64,000 nt of DNA from CBDFKU01 sp965248975 (GCA_965248975.1 CBDFKU010000016.1:1-64000), one strand, 5' to 3'; counted from the first letter of the stretch, positions 34,211 to 43,362 are shown. Notes: generated by a model not told the origin, from the letters alone. Program-made: numbers and translations.

Positions 34211-34249
34211 TCCCATAGTTTACTGGCCCTTTGGGGAAGGAGGGGGACG

Positions 34250-35502
34250 ATCAAAGTCTCCATGTTCCACCTTATGCCGCATCGGGAGCTTCCCCAGGAC
34301 TTCGAGGACCGCTACCACTCCGTCTGGGTCGACCCGCCCTGGTGGGAGTTGGCCGACGCGGAGCGGGTAGGCCAGTACTATAACTGGACCCTGGACGAAC
34401 TGATCTATGCCGCCAAGGCCGGACTGGACGGCGTCTGCGTCAACGAGCACCACCAGAACGCCTACGGCTTCATGCCGGGACCCAACCTGATGGGCTCGGT
34501 GCTGGCCAGGGCCACCAACGGCATGGACGTGGCCATCGTACAGATGGGCTCGACCCTCCCCACAACCAATCCTCCGACCAGGGTGGCGGAAGAGTACGCC
34601 ATGCTGGACTGCATCAGCGGTGGACGGCTGGTGGCGGGTATGCCCCTGGGATCGTCGCTGGACGTGAACCTCTGCTACGGGATCCCCCCTGTGGAGCAGA
34701 GGGACCGGTATTACGAGTCCCACGACCTGATCATGAAGGCCTGGCAGTCCAGGGAGATTTTCGCCTGGAACGGCAAGTACTTCCAGCTTCCCATGGTCAA
34801 TCTCTGGCCGCGTCCCATCCAGCAGCCCCACCCTCCGGTTTGGGTGCCGGGAACGGGCAGCCGCAGCACCTGGGACTTCGCCACCAGGCACGATCACTGC
34901 TATTGTTTCCTTAGCTACTTCGGCAACAACCTGGGCAAGCAGATGCTGGACGGGTTCTGGGAGTTCGCCGACGAGCGGGGACTGGAGCTCAACCCCACCG
35001 GGCCGGCTTCCTGCAGCTGGTGGTGGTCTCGGAGACCGACGCCCGGGCCGAGGAGGAGTACTACGAGCACATCCGCTATTTCTACGACAAGAGCCTATTC
35101 GTCGCCCCGGAGTATTTCTTCGCCCCCGGCCACGTGGACTACCGCAGCCTGGAACACGCCTACAGAAAGGGCTTCTTGCGGGAGTACGGCGAGATAGGCA
35201 AGCGCGTCAAGGAGTGGAAGTTCAAAGACTTCGTAGAGAACCAGCTGGTCATCGGCGGCAGCCCGGCGTCGGTGCGGGACCAACTCAAGGAAGCCGTCAA
35301 GAAGCTGCGGGTAGGCAACCTGATGGTGCTGCTGCAGATCGGGTCCATGCCCCACGAGCTGACGTTGAAGAACATCGACCTCTTCGCGCGAGAGGTCCTG
35401 CCCCACCTACGGGACATCTGGGACGACGAGCAGTGGGAGAACCGGTGGTGGCCGGAGAAGATCCGTGGGCAACGCCAGATGCCCGTCCAGGCTACGGCCT
35501 AG
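34250..35502 (+). pseudogene. LLM-class oxidoreductase with a one-base frameshift
   Basis: The N-terminal frame (from the ATG at 34262, MFHLMPHRELPQDFEDRY) keeps the LLM family through LDCISGGRLVAGMPLG and FGNNLGKQMLDGFWEF. At about 34993-34996 homology moves to the next frame, GFLQLVVVSETDARAEEEYY, and runs to 35502. Restoring one C in the CCCC run gives LNPHRAGFLQLVVV, which is the normal family sequence. AAGGAGG lies six bases before an ATC codon at 34250 that reads in frame as I-K-V-S-M, so the original start may also be changed. The gene is either broken or misread. Confidence 0.82.
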
Positions 35503-35507
35503 GTCCC

Positions 35508-36302
35508 ATGGTGACGGTGGAGGAGCGCACCCTGAACGTGTGGGGAGGCCGGATTAGGACACGGGTGCGCGTGGCCGGCCAGGGGCCGCCCCTGGTCTTC
35601 TTTCACGGCCCCTACGGGCTTAGCTGGGACCCCTTCCTGGAAACCCTGTCCCGGAGCCGGACCGTATACGCCCCTGAGCACCCAGGGACCACGCTGGGAG
35701 ACCCCGACGCCCACAAACCCCTGGACGATCTGTGGGACCTGGTGCTGTATTACTACGACGTGTTCGACGAGCTGTGGCTGGAGTCCCCCGACATCGTGGG
35801 GCATTCATTCGGCGGCATGGTGGCCGCCGAGGTAGGGGCCACCGACCCCCGACGGGTGAGCAGGATGGTCCTGGTCAATCCCGTAGGCTTGTGGCGGGAT
35901 GACGCGCCCGTGAAGAACTGGATGTCCATGGCCCGAAGCGCGGTGTCCAGGGCGTCCTACCACGATCCCGAAGGGCCCATCGCCCGTGCGGCGGAGCTGC
36001 CCGAAGACCCGGAGGCCCGCATGGACGCCCAGATCAGGTCGACCTGGGCCCTGGGTTGCACCGGCAAGTTCATCTGGCCCATACCCGACAAGGGCCTGAA
36101 AAAGCGCCTGCACCGCGTCAAGGCGCCCACCCTCATAGTGTGGGGCATGCAGGACGGTCTGGTTCCTCCCGTCTACGCCCAGGAGTTCGCCGACCGAATC
36201 GCCGGCGCCAGGGTGGAGCTGGTGGACCAGGCGGCCCACTGGCCCCACCTGGAGCAGACCGAGGTGGTGTGCCGGCTCGTCGAGGATTTCCTGAAAACGT
36301 AG
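35508..36302 (+). CDS. Alpha/beta hydrolase
   Basis: A 264-residue alpha/beta-fold hydrolase. The oxyanion motif is FFHGPYG at about residues 31-37, the nucleophile elbow is VGHSFGGM with Ser at about residue 98, the acid is in WGMQDGLVPP and the catalytic His is in HWPHLE. A cap region lies between. Members cleave esters, C-C bonds or halides, so the substrate is open. The ATG at 35508 lies five bases after the end of the LLM gene. It may be part of the same operon. Confidence 0.88.
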   Translation: MVTVEERTLNVWGGRIRTRVRVAGQGPPLVFFHGPYGLSWDPFLETLSRSRTVYAPEHPGTTLGDPDAHKPLDDLWDLVLYYYDVFDELWLESPDIVGHSFGGMVAAEVGATDPRRVSRMVLVNPVGLWRDDAPVKNWMSMARSAVSRASYHDPEGPIARAAELPEDPEARMDAQIRSTWALGCTGKFIWPIPDKGLKKRLHRVKAPTLIVWGMQDGLVPPVYAQEFADRIAGARVELVDQAAHWPHLEQTEVVCRLVEDFLKT

Positions 36303-36396
36303 CCAAAGGACACCGACGGGCTTGACGAGGCAGCATCCAAGGAATATCGTAGGGTCAAGCACTGAACAAAGGACAAAATCTTGAGGGAAAGCATAG

Positions 36397-37512
36397 ATGA
36401 GTGAGTACAGGGTAATATCGTCGGACGACCATCTCTTCGAGGCGCCCGACCTGTGGACCAGCCGGCTGGGGCATAAGTACGGTGACCGCGTGCCTCGAAT
36501 AATCCGCTTGGAGAGCGGCGGCGAGTGGTGGGTCACCGACGGCAGGAAGGGACAGCCGGTGGCGGCGGCCACCATGACCGGCGTGAGGTTCGACCCCAGC
36601 ATGGCTCTCTCTCTGAACGCCTCAACGGATCAGGTCCGGCCGGGCGCCTTCGACCCTAGCGAGCATCTGAAGGACATGGACATGGACGGGGTCTATGCCA
36701 GCGTGATCTATCCCAACGCCGGCTTCATGTTGTACAGCGTTCCCGACACCGAGCTCCTGAACGCCCTCTTTAGCACCTATAATGAATGGGCGGCAGAGCA
36801 TTGCCAGGCCCATCCTAATCGGCTAAAGGGCCTGGGTATGGTCAACCTGGACGACGTTCAATGGGGCATAAAGGAGCTCGAACGCTGCCACAAGCTGGGA
36901 CTGGTGGGCGCGCTGATCTCCGTAGCCCCCCTGGCTGGACGGGGCTATGACCAACCCGAGTACGAGCCCTTCTGGGCGGCCGCCAGCGACCTGGGGATGC
37001 CTATATCTCTTCACACGGGCACTCAAAGGGCCTTCAACGCCCTGGTGGACGCCGAAAGTTTTCCGCCCGAGGCCGTCACGGTAAAGGATGCGTCTCCCAG
37101 GGTAGCCATCAGCCAGATGATCATGAGCGGGGTGTTCGAGCGTCATCCCGAGCTACAAGTGGGTGCCGTGGAGTTCGAGGTCGCCTGGGCGGCCCACTTC
37201 CTCGACCGCATGGACTACGCCTACACCCAGCCGGCCCGGCGGAAACACTGGCACCGCTACAAGGAAGATATGCTTCCCAGCGACTACTTCCGTCGCAACG
37301 TCTTCCTGGGCTTCCAGGAGGACGCGCTGGGCATCCGCCTCCGGGACGTGATTGGGGTGGACCCTCTGCAGTGGGGCTCCGACTATCCCCATCAGGAGTC
37401 CACCTTCCCTAGAAGCCGCGAGATCCTGGAGGAGATCCTGGCAGACTGCACGGAGGACGAGAAGGAGAAGATCTCCGGCGGAAACGCCGCCCGCATCTAC
37501 CATATTGACTAG
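36397..37512 (+). CDS. Amidohydrolase-2 family metal-dependent hydrolase
   Basis: A 371-residue TIM-barrel protein of the ACMSD-like group. It starts VISSDDHLFEAPDLW (metal-ligand region). MDMDGVYASVIYPNAG, the mid LGMPISLHTGTQRA segment (His ligand) and the late QWGSDYPHQESTFP (Asp ligand) match the family. Members decarboxylate or hydrolyse aromatic or cyclic substrates. It lies 55 bases before a D-aminoacylase gene. A related amidohydrolase at 58820 is likewise followed by a D-aminoacylase. That suggests a duplicated pathway module. Confidence 0.9.
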   Translation: MSEYRVISSDDHLFEAPDLWTSRLGHKYGDRVPRIIRLESGGEWWVTDGRKGQPVAAATMTGVRFDPSMALSLNASTDQVRPGAFDPSEHLKDMDMDGVYASVIYPNAGFMLYSVPDTELLNALFSTYNEWAAEHCQAHPNRLKGLGMVNLDDVQWGIKELERCHKLGLVGALISVAPLAGRGYDQPEYEPFWAAASDLGMPISLHTGTQRAFNALVDAESFPPEAVTVKDASPRVAISQMIMSGVFERHPELQVGAVEFEVAWAAHFLDRMDYAYTQPARRKHWHRYKEDMLPSDYFRRNVFLGFQEDALGIRLRDVIGVDPLQWGSDYPHQESTFPRSREILEEILADCTEDEKEKISGGNAARIYHID

Positions 37513-37567
37513 GTGATACGGGATTATCCAGAACGGTTGACATAAGTTCCAATAAGAGAGGGGCGCC

Positions 37568-39259
37568 ATGAGTGAGTACGACCTGGTAATTCGCGGGGGG
37601 ACCATAGTCGATGGGAGCGGCATCCCACGGTACAACGCGGACCTGGCGGTAAAGGACGAGAGGATCGCCAAGATCAGCGGCAACATTCCCGCAGGCGGGG
37701 CCAAGGAGATCGACGCCTCCGGCTGCATCGTCGCCCCGGGCCTGGTCGACCTGCACACCCACTACGATGGCCAGCTAAACTGGGACCCTTACTGCACCCT
37801 GTCGGGGTGGTTCGGGGTGACCTCACTGACCATCGGACAGTGCGGCTTCGGATTTGCCCCCACCAGGCCCGACGACCGGGACCTGAACATGCAGATGATG
37901 AACCGCATCGAGGCCATCCCGTTGGAATCCATGCGCCTTGGCATGCGCTGGGACTGGGAGACTTTCCCGGAGTACCTGGACAGCCTGGACCGCCAGGGCA
38001 AGGGCGTCAACGTGGGAGCCCTGTTTCCCTTCTCGCCGCTGCGTGGATACGTGCTGGGGATGAGGGAGGCCCGGGAGCGGACCTCGGTCACCGAGGCAGA
38101 GCTGAACCAGATGAAGCAGATGTTCTACGAGGCCATGAAGGCCGGGGCCTTCGGGACCAGCTTCAACTACAACTTCGAGGACCGGCCTGAGGACGGAAGC
38201 TGGCTGCCCAGCCACGTGGCCTCCGATGAGGAGCATCTGGCCCTGGCGGAGGTGATGTCCGAGTTCGGCGTCGGCCACCTGGGCCACACCATAGGCGAGG
38301 GGCTCACCCAGGAGCAGATCGACAGCAAGTGGAACCTGGTGCGGCAGATGATCCAGGTCAGCGGGCGGCCGCTGCACGTAGCGGCCTTGGGCCACGACAT
38401 GAGGCCGCTGCAGAAGATTCGCGCGGAAGGGCTGCCCCTGATTCTCCAGATGGTGGCCAATCTGGGAGGATCCACCTTCAGGCTGTCCGAGTACAACATG
38501 TACGACTACATTCCCAGTTGGATCGATCCTCTAGTGGGCAGCGCCGAGGACCGAGCCGCCAAGCTGAAGAATCCCGAAACTCGAGCTGCTATGAAGCAGG
38601 GCGCGCTGGACTGGAATACCAACGCTCGGACCAACTGGAACAAAGTGAAGGTTCAGCAGGTCGCCCACGAGCGCAACTACAAATACGAGGGAATGTCCAT
38701 CGCAGAGGTGGCGGAAGCCACGGGTACACATCCCGTGGACGCTTACATCGACCTGGCGCTGGACGAGGACCTGGAGACGGAATTCGAGATCCCTCCCGCC
38801 AACACCGAGGAAGCCTTCAAGAAGCAGGAGGAGATGCTGCTGTACCCCTACGCCCACATCTCCGTCTCTGACGGCGGCGCCCACACCAGGTTCTCCTCCG
38901 CCAGCACGTGGCCGATATACTGGCTGGCCTTCTGGATAAGGGACAGGCAGATCATGAGCCTGGAGGAGGCCCACTACAAGGTAAGCGCCCTCCCCGCCTG
39001 GCTGGCCGACTTCAAGGACCGGGGAATCCTGCGGGTGGGCAACTGGGCCGACGTCATCGTGTACAACCAGGAGGAGATCGGATTCGCCTACGACAGGCCC
39101 AAGTTCGCCAACGACTTCCCCGGAGGTGAGCGGCGTCTGATCCAGAAGGCCAACGGCCTGCGGTACACCATCGTCAACGGCACCGTGACGTTCGAGGAGA
39201 ACGACTGCACTGGCGCTCTGCCTGGCAAGCTGCTGCGCAGCTATGACATGGTGGGCTAA
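37568..39259 (+). CDS. D-aminoacylase/amidohydrolase-3 family protein
   Basis: A 563-residue amidohydrolase with N-terminal MSEYDLVIRGGTIVDGSGIP. It has the metal motif VDLHTHYDGQLNWDP (HxH), the Cys ligand in GQCGFGFAP, His residues in GHLGHTIGEG and RPLHVAALGHD, and the catalytic Asp in SVSDGGAHTRF. This is the N-acyl-D-amino-acid deacylase type, with composite barrel ends at both termini. The gene has GAGAGGGGCGCC as ribosome site. A close paralogue lies at 61290, and both end CTGALPGKLLRSYDMV. Confidence 0.9.
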   Translation: MSEYDLVIRGGTIVDGSGIPRYNADLAVKDERIAKISGNIPAGGAKEIDASGCIVAPGLVDLHTHYDGQLNWDPYCTLSGWFGVTSLTIGQCGFGFAPTRPDDRDLNMQMMNRIEAIPLESMRLGMRWDWETFPEYLDSLDRQGKGVNVGALFPFSPLRGYVLGMREARERTSVTEAELNQMKQMFYEAMKAGAFGTSFNYNFEDRPEDGSWLPSHVASDEEHLALAEVMSEFGVGHLGHTIGEGLTQEQIDSKWNLVRQMIQVSGRPLHVAALGHDMRPLQKIRAEGLPLILQMVANLGGSTFRLSEYNMYDYIPSWIDPLVGSAEDRAAKLKNPETRAAMKQGALDWNTNARTNWNKVKVQQVAHERNYKYEGMSIAEVAEATGTHPVDAYIDLALDEDLETEFEIPPANTEEAFKKQEEMLLYPYAHISVSDGGAHTRFSSASTWPIYWLAFWIRDRQIMSLEEAHYKVSALPAWLADFKDRGILRVGNWADVIVYNQEEIGFAYDRPKFANDFPGGERRLIQKANGLRYTIVNGTVTFEENDCTGALPGKLLRSYDMVG

Positions 39260-39282
39260 CCAGGCATCATCGAGACGGCCGA

Positions 39283-39315
39283 AAGAGGGGGACCGGTTAG
39301 CTCGGTCCCCCTCTT
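39283..39315 (+). terminator. Perfect 13-bp hairpin between D-aminoacylase and hydrolase genes
   Basis: AAGAGGGGGACCG and CGGTCCCCCTCTT pair around a 7-base loop. There is no U-run after it, so it is either a weak terminator or a processing/stability element at the 3' end of the upstream transcript. Confidence 0.6.
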
Positions 39316-39346
39316 CATGTTCCACACCATTGCCCAGGAGGACGTG

Positions 39347-40282
39347 ATGAAGCGAGGATTAGCGGACACACCGGAAGGCCAGGTGCACTACGTCACCGAT
39401 GGTGAGGGGGAGCCTCTAGTCCTGCTCCACAAGTCGCCCCGGTCCTCCCGCATGTACCTGAAGCTGATTCCGCTGCTGGCACAACACTACAGGGTAGTCG
39501 CTCTGGACATGCTGGGCTACGGCTACTCCGATCCGTCGCCGGAAGGGGACGTGGTGGCCGACCTGGCCCTCAACGTCACCCACGTGCTGGATTCTCTGGG
39601 CATCGAGAAGACCCACCTGTACGGTATCCACACGGGCAGCGCCGTGGCCGCCGAGACCGCCGGGCGGTATCCCGACCGCATCGGCAGCCTGATCCTGTTC
39701 TCCCTGCCTTTGCTGGACGAGGAGGCCAGAGAGGCCATGGGTGTGGTTCACGCCGGCCCCGGAGGCTACAAGACTCGCACCTCCCAGGCCGACGGCACCC
39801 ACCTGATCAGGGTGTGGGTACGGGCCATGAACGACGTCCACCGGCTGCTGATGCACACGGCCAAGCCTCCAGCCGACTTCAAGCGTAGCATCGACAACCT
39901 GACCAGCGACGCCTACCTGCCCAACCCTGCCAGGGCCTCCCATCTGTGGATGCAGACCGAGGACACCCTGCGTTACCTGGACGGCTGGGTGACCGACTTC
40001 CTGCTTGCTGAGGACGCTCAAGGTCGCGGAGGCAGCGTGTACAACTCCCTGTATACGCGGGATCCGATGGACACCCTGCCGCGGATCCAGGCACCCACGC
40101 TGCACATAGAGCCCGACACCCCCTACGAGGCCTTCTTCACGTCGCGGGCCGAGAGAGTGGCGAAGCTAATCCCCAACTGCGAGCTGGTCAACCTTGCCAA
40201 CGCCGACGACAACGTCCACTACTTCAACCCGCCGATTCTGGCCGAGGTGATCGTAGGTTATCTGAAGAAGCATCCTCTGTAA
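39347..40282 (+). CDS. Alpha/beta hydrolase with Thr at the nucleophile elbow
   Basis: A 311-residue alpha/beta hydrolase (MKRGLADTPEGQVHYVTDGE; PLVLLHKSPRSSRMYLKLIP). The elbow reads YGIHTGSAVA, so the usual Ser, Asp or Cys nucleophile position carries Thr. A possible acid is in EPDTPYEAF and a candidate His lies in DDNVHYFNPP. The ATG at 39347 follows CAGGAGGACGTG; an earlier frame start at 39317 has no such site. Thr-elbow members exist in this superfamily, and their catalysis is not well described. The substrate is unknown. Confidence 0.82.
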   Translation: MKRGLADTPEGQVHYVTDGEGEPLVLLHKSPRSSRMYLKLIPLLAQHYRVVALDMLGYGYSDPSPEGDVVADLALNVTHVLDSLGIEKTHLYGIHTGSAVAAETAGRYPDRIGSLILFSLPLLDEEAREAMGVVHAGPGGYKTRTSQADGTHLIRVWVRAMNDVHRLLMHTAKPPADFKRSIDNLTSDAYLPNPARASHLWMQTEDTLRYLDGWVTDFLLAEDAQGRGGSVYNSLYTRDPMDTLPRIQAPTLHIEPDTPYEAFFTSRAERVAKLIPNCELVNLANADDNVHYFNPPILAEVIVGYLKKHPL

Positions 40283-40313
40283 GGTCGTCGGTCACACCTG
40301 ATAGCACGCCCAA

Positions 40314-40351
40314 AAGGAAAGCGCTCCCGAGCTTTCGGGAGCGCTTTCCTT
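40314..40351. terminator. Bidirectional 17-bp terminator-like hairpin
   Basis: AAGGAAAGCGCTCCCGA pairs perfectly with TCGGGAGCGCTTTCCTT around GCTT. It follows the hydrolase gene and ends the minus-strand transporter remnant. A short A-tract on one side and T-rich arm on the other fit termination in both directions. Confidence 0.75.
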
Positions 40352-40369
40352 ACCTTACCTGCGGTCGCC

Positions 40370-40569
40370 GGAAGTCCAGCCACGTCCGACGAGTAGATGA
40401 AGTTGACGATCGAGCCCATGATCCCCACTCCCAGGGCTCCGCCGACGTTACGGGTGACATCATTGAGGGCCGAACCCACCCCGGCATTGGCCTCGGGCAC
40501 AGCACCCATTACCGCGTCGGTAGCGGGCGCCATTGCGTTACCCATGCCCAGTCCGAAGTCAGTTGTCAA
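40370..40569 (-). pseudogene. Fragment of an MFS (DHA2/EmrB-type) transporter
   Basis: The minus-strand fragment contains FGLGMGNAMAPATDAVMGAV, ANAGVGSALNDVTRNVGGAL and GVGIMGSIVNFIY, the conserved late-helix region of 14-helix drug transporters. Less than a fifth of a normal protein remains. No start or upstream helix is present within the following 300 bases, and the tail of the frame runs into the terminator hairpin. Confidence 0.7.
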
Positions 40570-40886
40570 CCTCCTATTGTCCCCAATATCCGGGTGATTT
40601 TTAAGCCTCGGTGGAGAAGAAGGCCCGCTGGTGATGCCGGTGGTTATCTAAACTTAAGCCAAAGTGAAGCCCGCAAAGTCGCTATAGGCATCGCGGAGCT
40701 CGTCATTCCGGCGAAAGCCGGTGTGACGGGAATCCTAATCCAACGCCAAGGTGGATCCTGCAAAGTTGCATAGCTATCCATGTAGATTCCACTTCGGCTT
40801 TAGTTTAGTATCCTCTATGCGTATAAAGAAAAAGTGCCCGAGAACCGGGACAAGTTTCTATCGAGCTAACGTTTAGGGGGGATGGT
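40570..40886. other. Intergenic region with a REP-like palindromic element
   Basis: No gene is seen in these 317 bases. At 40701-40735 lies CGTCATTCCGGCGAAAGCCG followed by GTGTGACGGGAATCC, a sequence type common as a dispersed palindrome in many bacteria. It is flanked by two similar blocks near 40658-40686 and 40744-40773, both reading GCCAA-GTG-...-GCAAAGT-GC. The promoter of the flavoprotein gene should lie near 40810-40870, but I could not fix it. Confidence 0.55.
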
Positions 40887-42290
40887 ATGGGTTCGCGAGC
40901 AACGGGCAGCGTCATCGAAGCGACGGCCTTGGAAAAGCTGAGATCCGGCCTCAGGGGCCAACTGCTGCAACCTGCCGACGACGGCTACGACGCCGCGCGG
41001 GAGGTGTGGAACGGAATGATAGATAAGCGTCCCGGGCTGATTGCGAGATGCACCGGTGTGGCCGACGTCCTTGCTTCCGTTCGGTGGGCCAGGGAGCACG
41101 ATCTCCTGGTCGCCGTCAGGGGCGGTGGACATAACGTCGCGGGCAGTGCCCTCTGCGACGGGGGCCTGGTCATCGACTTGTCCATGATGAAAGGAGTCCA
41201 CGTCGATCCCGTTGGCCGGGTGGCCCGGGCTCAGCCCGGGCTCACTCTGGGCGAACTGGATCACGAGACTCAGGTCTTCGGCTTGGCCGTTCCCGCCGGC
41301 ATTGTGTCTACCACAGGCATCGCCGGGCTCACCGTCGGCGGTGGGTTCGGCTGGATCACCCGTAAGTTCGGCCTGACCTGCGACAACCTGCTGTCCGCCC
41401 AGGTGGTCACGGCGGAGGGGGAGGCGGTCACCGCCAGCGGACAGCAGAACGAGGATCTATTCTGGGGTATCCGTGGTGGTGGCGGAAACTTCGGGATAGT
41501 GACCTCCTTCGAGTACAGTGCCCAACCCGTCGGCCCGACGGTGCTGGCCGGCATGGTCGCTTACCCCATGTCAAAAGGGCAGGAGGTCCTGCGGTTTTAC
41601 AGGGACTTCATCGCGGCCTCCCCAGAGGAGCTGGGCACCGTCGCAGCCCTACGTCTGGCTCCACCGGCGCCCTTCATACCCCAGGAGCTCCACGGCAAGC
41701 CAATCGTGGCCGTCTTCGCCTGCTATGTAGGCCCCATCGATGAAGGCGAGAGGGTCCTGAAGCCCCTACGGGAGTTCGGGCCTCCGTCGGCGGACGTCAT
41801 TGCACCCAAGCCCTTTATCGCCCACCAGACCATGCTGGACCCCATGCAGCCGGCGGGACGCAACTACTACTGGAAGTCCCATGACCTGCCGGGTCTCTCC
41901 GACGACACCATCGATACCCTCTTGGCCCACGCCCAGACAATCACCTCGCCTCATACCATCGTGGCCATGTTCAACTTGGGAGGAGCCGCCAGCCGCGTGG
42001 CGGAGGACGCCATGGCCTACAGCCACCGCAGCGCGGAGTTCGCCCTTAACATAAACGCTGCCTGGACCGAGGGGGAGCCCGACCGGCACATCCAGTGGGC
42101 CCGGGAGTTCTCCGACGCAGTGCAGCCCTTCTCCATGGGCGTGTACGTTAATTTCCTGGGGGACGAAGGGGAGGAGCGGGCCCGGGCGGCCTATGGTGCG
42201 GAGAAGTACCAGCGCCTGGTCGACCTCAAGAACAAGTACGACCCCACAAACTTCTTCCGCGTTAACCAGAACATAGCGCCCACGGTGTGA
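40887..42290 (+). CDS. FAD-linked oxidoreductase, berberine-bridge-enzyme type
   Basis: A 467-residue flavoprotein with the PCMH FAD-binding domain. RGGGHNVAGSALCDGGLVID includes the His commonly linked covalently to FAD. TTGIAGLTVGGGFGWITRKF and LFWGIRGGGGNFGIVTSFEY follow, and the C-terminus ends with the BBE motif KYDPTNFFRVNQNI. Members oxidise sugars, alkaloids or alcohols with oxygen. The start follows TTTAGGGGGGATG-like sequence, with the ATG at 40887. A strong terminator follows the gene, so it stands alone. Confidence 0.9.
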   Translation: MGSRATGSVIEATALEKLRSGLRGQLLQPADDGYDAAREVWNGMIDKRPGLIARCTGVADVLASVRWAREHDLLVAVRGGGHNVAGSALCDGGLVIDLSMMKGVHVDPVGRVARAQPGLTLGELDHETQVFGLAVPAGIVSTTGIAGLTVGGGFGWITRKFGLTCDNLLSAQVVTAEGEAVTASGQQNEDLFWGIRGGGGNFGIVTSFEYSAQPVGPTVLAGMVAYPMSKGQEVLRFYRDFIAASPEELGTVAALRLAPPAPFIPQELHGKPIVAVFACYVGPIDEGERVLKPLREFGPPSADVIAPKPFIAHQTMLDPMQPAGRNYYWKSHDLPGLSDDTIDTLLAHAQTITSPHTIVAMFNLGGAASRVAEDAMAYSHRSAEFALNINAAWTEGEPDRHIQWAREFSDAVQPFSMGVYVNFLGDEGEERARAAYGAEKYQRLVDLKNKYDPTNFFRVNQNIAPTV

Positions 42291-42326
42291 TCAGAATCCC
42301 GCCTCAGGGTCTTCCAGCGGGCCATT

Positions 42327-42363
42327 AAAGGTCCTCGAAGCCAACGGCTCCGAGGACCTTTTT
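42327..42363 (+). terminator. Intrinsic terminator after the flavoprotein gene
   Basis: AAAGGTCCTCG pairs with CGAGGACCTTT around 13 bases and the right arm continues into TTTTT. This is a standard rho-independent terminator. Confidence 0.88.
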
Positions 42364-42427
42364 GCGACTAAAGGACGATGCGTCGTTGGCCGTTCCCGAT
42401 CTAGCATCTGCACGGGAAGGTGTAGTG

Positions 42428-42856
42428 ATGCTTCGGGTAATCATCGTGTCCACGCTCGCGGTTCTCCGGCGTCGCAAGGATAGAGCTCATCTCCTGGGCC
42501 TGAGGCTGGGGAGCCACGGTGGCCTCATGTTGGAGGCCGTCGTAGCAATGGCGGTGTTCGCCCTGGTCGGTGTGGCGGTGCTGGTGGGGCTGTCTACGAC
42601 ACACACCAGTGGTGCCACCGTCGAGGGCCACTCCATCGCCGAAAACCTGGGTCGTAACCAGGTCGAATACATCTTCTCTATTCCCTACCAGGATCCTCCT
42701 TCTTTCTACCCGACCGTTGTGGCCCCCATTGGCTACGGGATCACCGCCGCAGCGGAAGAGTTCGTACAAAATGAAACCGCAGTTCAGAAAATCGTGGTGA
42801 CCGTGGACCACGGTGGCGAGACGGTGTTGGTCCTGGAAACTTTGAGGGCAAAATAG
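42428..42856 (+). CDS. Type IV pilus minor pilin/pseudopilin (PilV/GspI-like)
   Basis: A 142-residue protein with a basic leader of about 25 residues, then the prepilin motif GGLMLEAVVAMAVFALVGVA with Glu at position 5 after the presumed cleavage site (GG-L). A globular tail follows. The prepilin peptidase gene is not in the window. The ATG at 42428 follows GGGAAGGTGTAGTG. It begins a three-gene set of minor pilins with two-base to overlapping spacing. The products should form the tip complex of a pilus or secretion pseudopilus. Confidence 0.82.
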   Translation: MLRVIIVSTLAVLRRRKDRAHLLGLRLGSHGGLMLEAVVAMAVFALVGVAVLVGLSTTHTSGATVEGHSIAENLGRNQVEYIFSIPYQDPPSFYPTVVAPIGYGITAAAEEFVQNETAVQKIVVTVDHGGETVLVLETLRAK

Positions 42857-42858
42857 CC

Positions 42859-43362
42859 ATGAGACCATGGAAACCATGTGTTCCGAAAAGACCATTAAGG
42901 GATTCCCGAGGCTTTACGCTGGTCGAGATCCTCGTCGCCGTTAGCACCCTGACCCTTACTTCCGGTTTGGTGGGCACAGCCATCTTTCAGAGCCTGTCCA
43001 CACAGAGGTCATGGCAAGACGATGTCGTCGCCACCAGGGAATGGCGCAATGCCCAAAGCTGGTTCTCGGCAGACGCCTTGAATACTGAGACCACCGACCT
43101 GGTCGATGGAGCCCCGGCGGCCCCCGCCGCGACCATATCCTGGATAGATGACAGTGAGGTTTCTCACACAGCTACCTACGCCGTCTCCAGCGGCGACCTG
43201 GTGCGCGATTTCGACGGCATCGAAACCACGGTCGCCCGACGAGTCGTTTCCGCTGGATTCTCCCTCGCGGGTAGAACGCTAACCTTCGACCTCGTAGTGA
43301 AGGCCGAGCAGGGAGGAACGGAAACGTCCAGCCTTCAGACCTACACCAGGGCGCTGCAGTAA
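42859..43362 (+). CDS. Type IV pilus minor pilin/pseudopilin (PilW/GspJ-like)
   Basis: A 167-residue protein with the prepilin motif SRGFTLVEILVAVSTLTLTS. Cleavage is expected after Gly, leaving N-terminal Phe and Glu5. A beta-rich globular part follows, with many Thr/Ser/Asp residues (ALNTETTDLVDG; SWIDDSEVSHTATY). It starts two bases after the first minor pilin and its stop is adjacent to the next start. It fits the wide-tail minor pilins that cap the pilus. Confidence 0.85.
   Translation: MRPWKPCVPKRPLRDSRGFTLVEILVAVSTLTLTSGLVGTAIFQSLSTQRSWQDDVVATREWRNAQSWFSADALNTETTDLVDGAPAAPAATISWIDDSEVSHTATYAVSSGDLVRDFDGIETTVARRVVSAGFSLAGRTLTFDLVVKAEQGGTETSSLQTYTRALQ

Noticed and set aside
32564..34216. 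Long minus-strand frame (about 550 codons) across the reductive-dehalogenase-like gene
   Set aside because: It is antisense to a gene with clear 4Fe-4S motifs, has no family signature, and is an effect of high-GC codon use. The sense strand explains the region.
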